From the NCBI GenBank assembly GCA_030917185.1, contig JAUPVF010000051.1:1-5734 (forward strand): 5,734 bases of DNA, read 5' to 3'. This DNA is from Patescibacteria group bacterium. GTDB taxonomy: Bacteria > Patescibacteriota > Minisyncoccia > Phycocordibacterales > DATDWN01. Positions 5,619-5,734 of the stretch are shown here, in pieces. The position numbers and the translations under genes were made by a program. Positions within the stretch are counted from its first letter, which is position 1. Each line of letters begins with the position of its first letter. The notes beneath the pieces were generated by a model. That model did no database searches and was not told the DNA's origin. It was given only the letters and a program-made list of their open reading frames with translations.

Positions 5619-5734
5619 TTAGTTTCGGTTAGAAGTTGATGTTGCTCCAAACGGGTTCATCATGGGATTTGTTTGTATGATACGAATAAGTTTTGCATCA
5701 ATAACTCCTGCGCTGTTGGGTGTGCCGATAATCA
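5619..5734 (-). CDS. C-terminal fragment of an upstream gene, possibly a second DUF5666-like protein
   Basis: Reading the - strand from the right edge, a frame open from 5732 gives 37 residues and a TAA at 5621-5619, 4 bases before the adaptor ATG. The fragment begins IIGTPNSAGVIDAKLIRIIQ and ends NPFGATSTSNRN. The stretch GTPNSAGVIDAKLIRI aligns with GTTNTDGSVSAQSIQI near the end of the small protein at 1459-1872, the last strands of a DUF5666-like domain, and both continue into a short Asn/Gly/Ser-rich tail. The 4-base gap matches the other gene junctions, so the gene is probably co-transcribed with the transporter. The other two frames of this edge are interrupted by stops. That a gene ends here is fairly likely; the family is a guess from a short alignment. 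Confidence 0.55.
   Translation of the reverse strand, partial: IIGTPNSAGVIDAKLIRIIQTNPMMNPFGATSTSNRN

Noticed and set aside
5615..5650. TTG start at 5650 for the adaptor, adding 12 residues
   Set aside because: It would overlap the end of the upstream gene by 32 bases; ATG 5614 is 4 bases past that stop, matching the other operon junctions.
1..5734. Recoding of UGA (as in Gracilibacteria or SR1), suggested because none of the eight stops is TGA
   Set aside because: All genes are full length under the standard code with no in-frame TGA, and glycine is coded by normal GGN codons; eight stops are too few to infer loss of UGA.

Overview
The window holds two gene groups that point at each other. 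On the + strand at the left are the end of a flavin/NAD(P)H oxidoreductase gene (1-627), a small secreted-type Pro/Thr-rich protein (640-960) and a membrane-anchored cytochrome b5-like protein (1027-1413). On the - strand, filling the right three quarters, is a tight efflux-type ABC operon. Read in transcription order it contains the tail of an upstream gene (5734-5619), a long HlyD/MacA-type adaptor (5614-3830), a MacB/LolD-type ATPase (3825-3124), a MacB-type permease (3118-1895) and a small membrane-anchored DUF5666-like protein (1872-1459). A near-perfect palindrome at 1415-1447 lies between the converging groups and probably terminates transcription from both sides.

The source is a bacterium with moderate-to-low G+C and the standard code: all eight visible stops are TAA or TAG, and no gene is broken by an internal TGA. 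Several features resemble what I know of Patescibacteria (candidate phyla radiation): the small genes, the MacA-like adaptor with a very long helical insert, the DUF5666-type companion proteins with Gly/Arg-rich linkers, the oxidoreductase ending in a DFFPG motif beside a secreted cytochrome b5, and the near absence of Shine-Dalgarno sequences. This assignment is inference from gene style, not from a marker gene, and I hold it at about 0.6.

The left group looks like a small electron-transfer module. A cytoplasmic FAD/NAD domain, perhaps the tail of a membrane protein whose front lies outside the window, would take electrons from NAD(P)H. The b5 domain, anchored by one N-terminal helix, would carry a heme outside the membrane. 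The Pro-rich protein between them has an acidic C-terminus and no assigned function.

The right group is a complete inner-membrane MacAB/YknXYZ-like machine: ATPase, permease with a large extracytoplasmic domain, and adaptor. No TolC-like outer-membrane partner is visible. The operon appears to be bracketed by two related small proteins: the partial C-terminus at the right edge resembles the C-terminus of the DUF5666-like protein at the operon's end. The adaptor's C-terminal tail also shares an RTGSTxRMxGG motif with the linker of that small protein. These links suggest that the small proteins work with the transporter and are not chance neighbours. No CRISPR array, tRNA, rRNA, insertion sequence or phage gene was seen, and no stretch over 300 bases lacks a gene.
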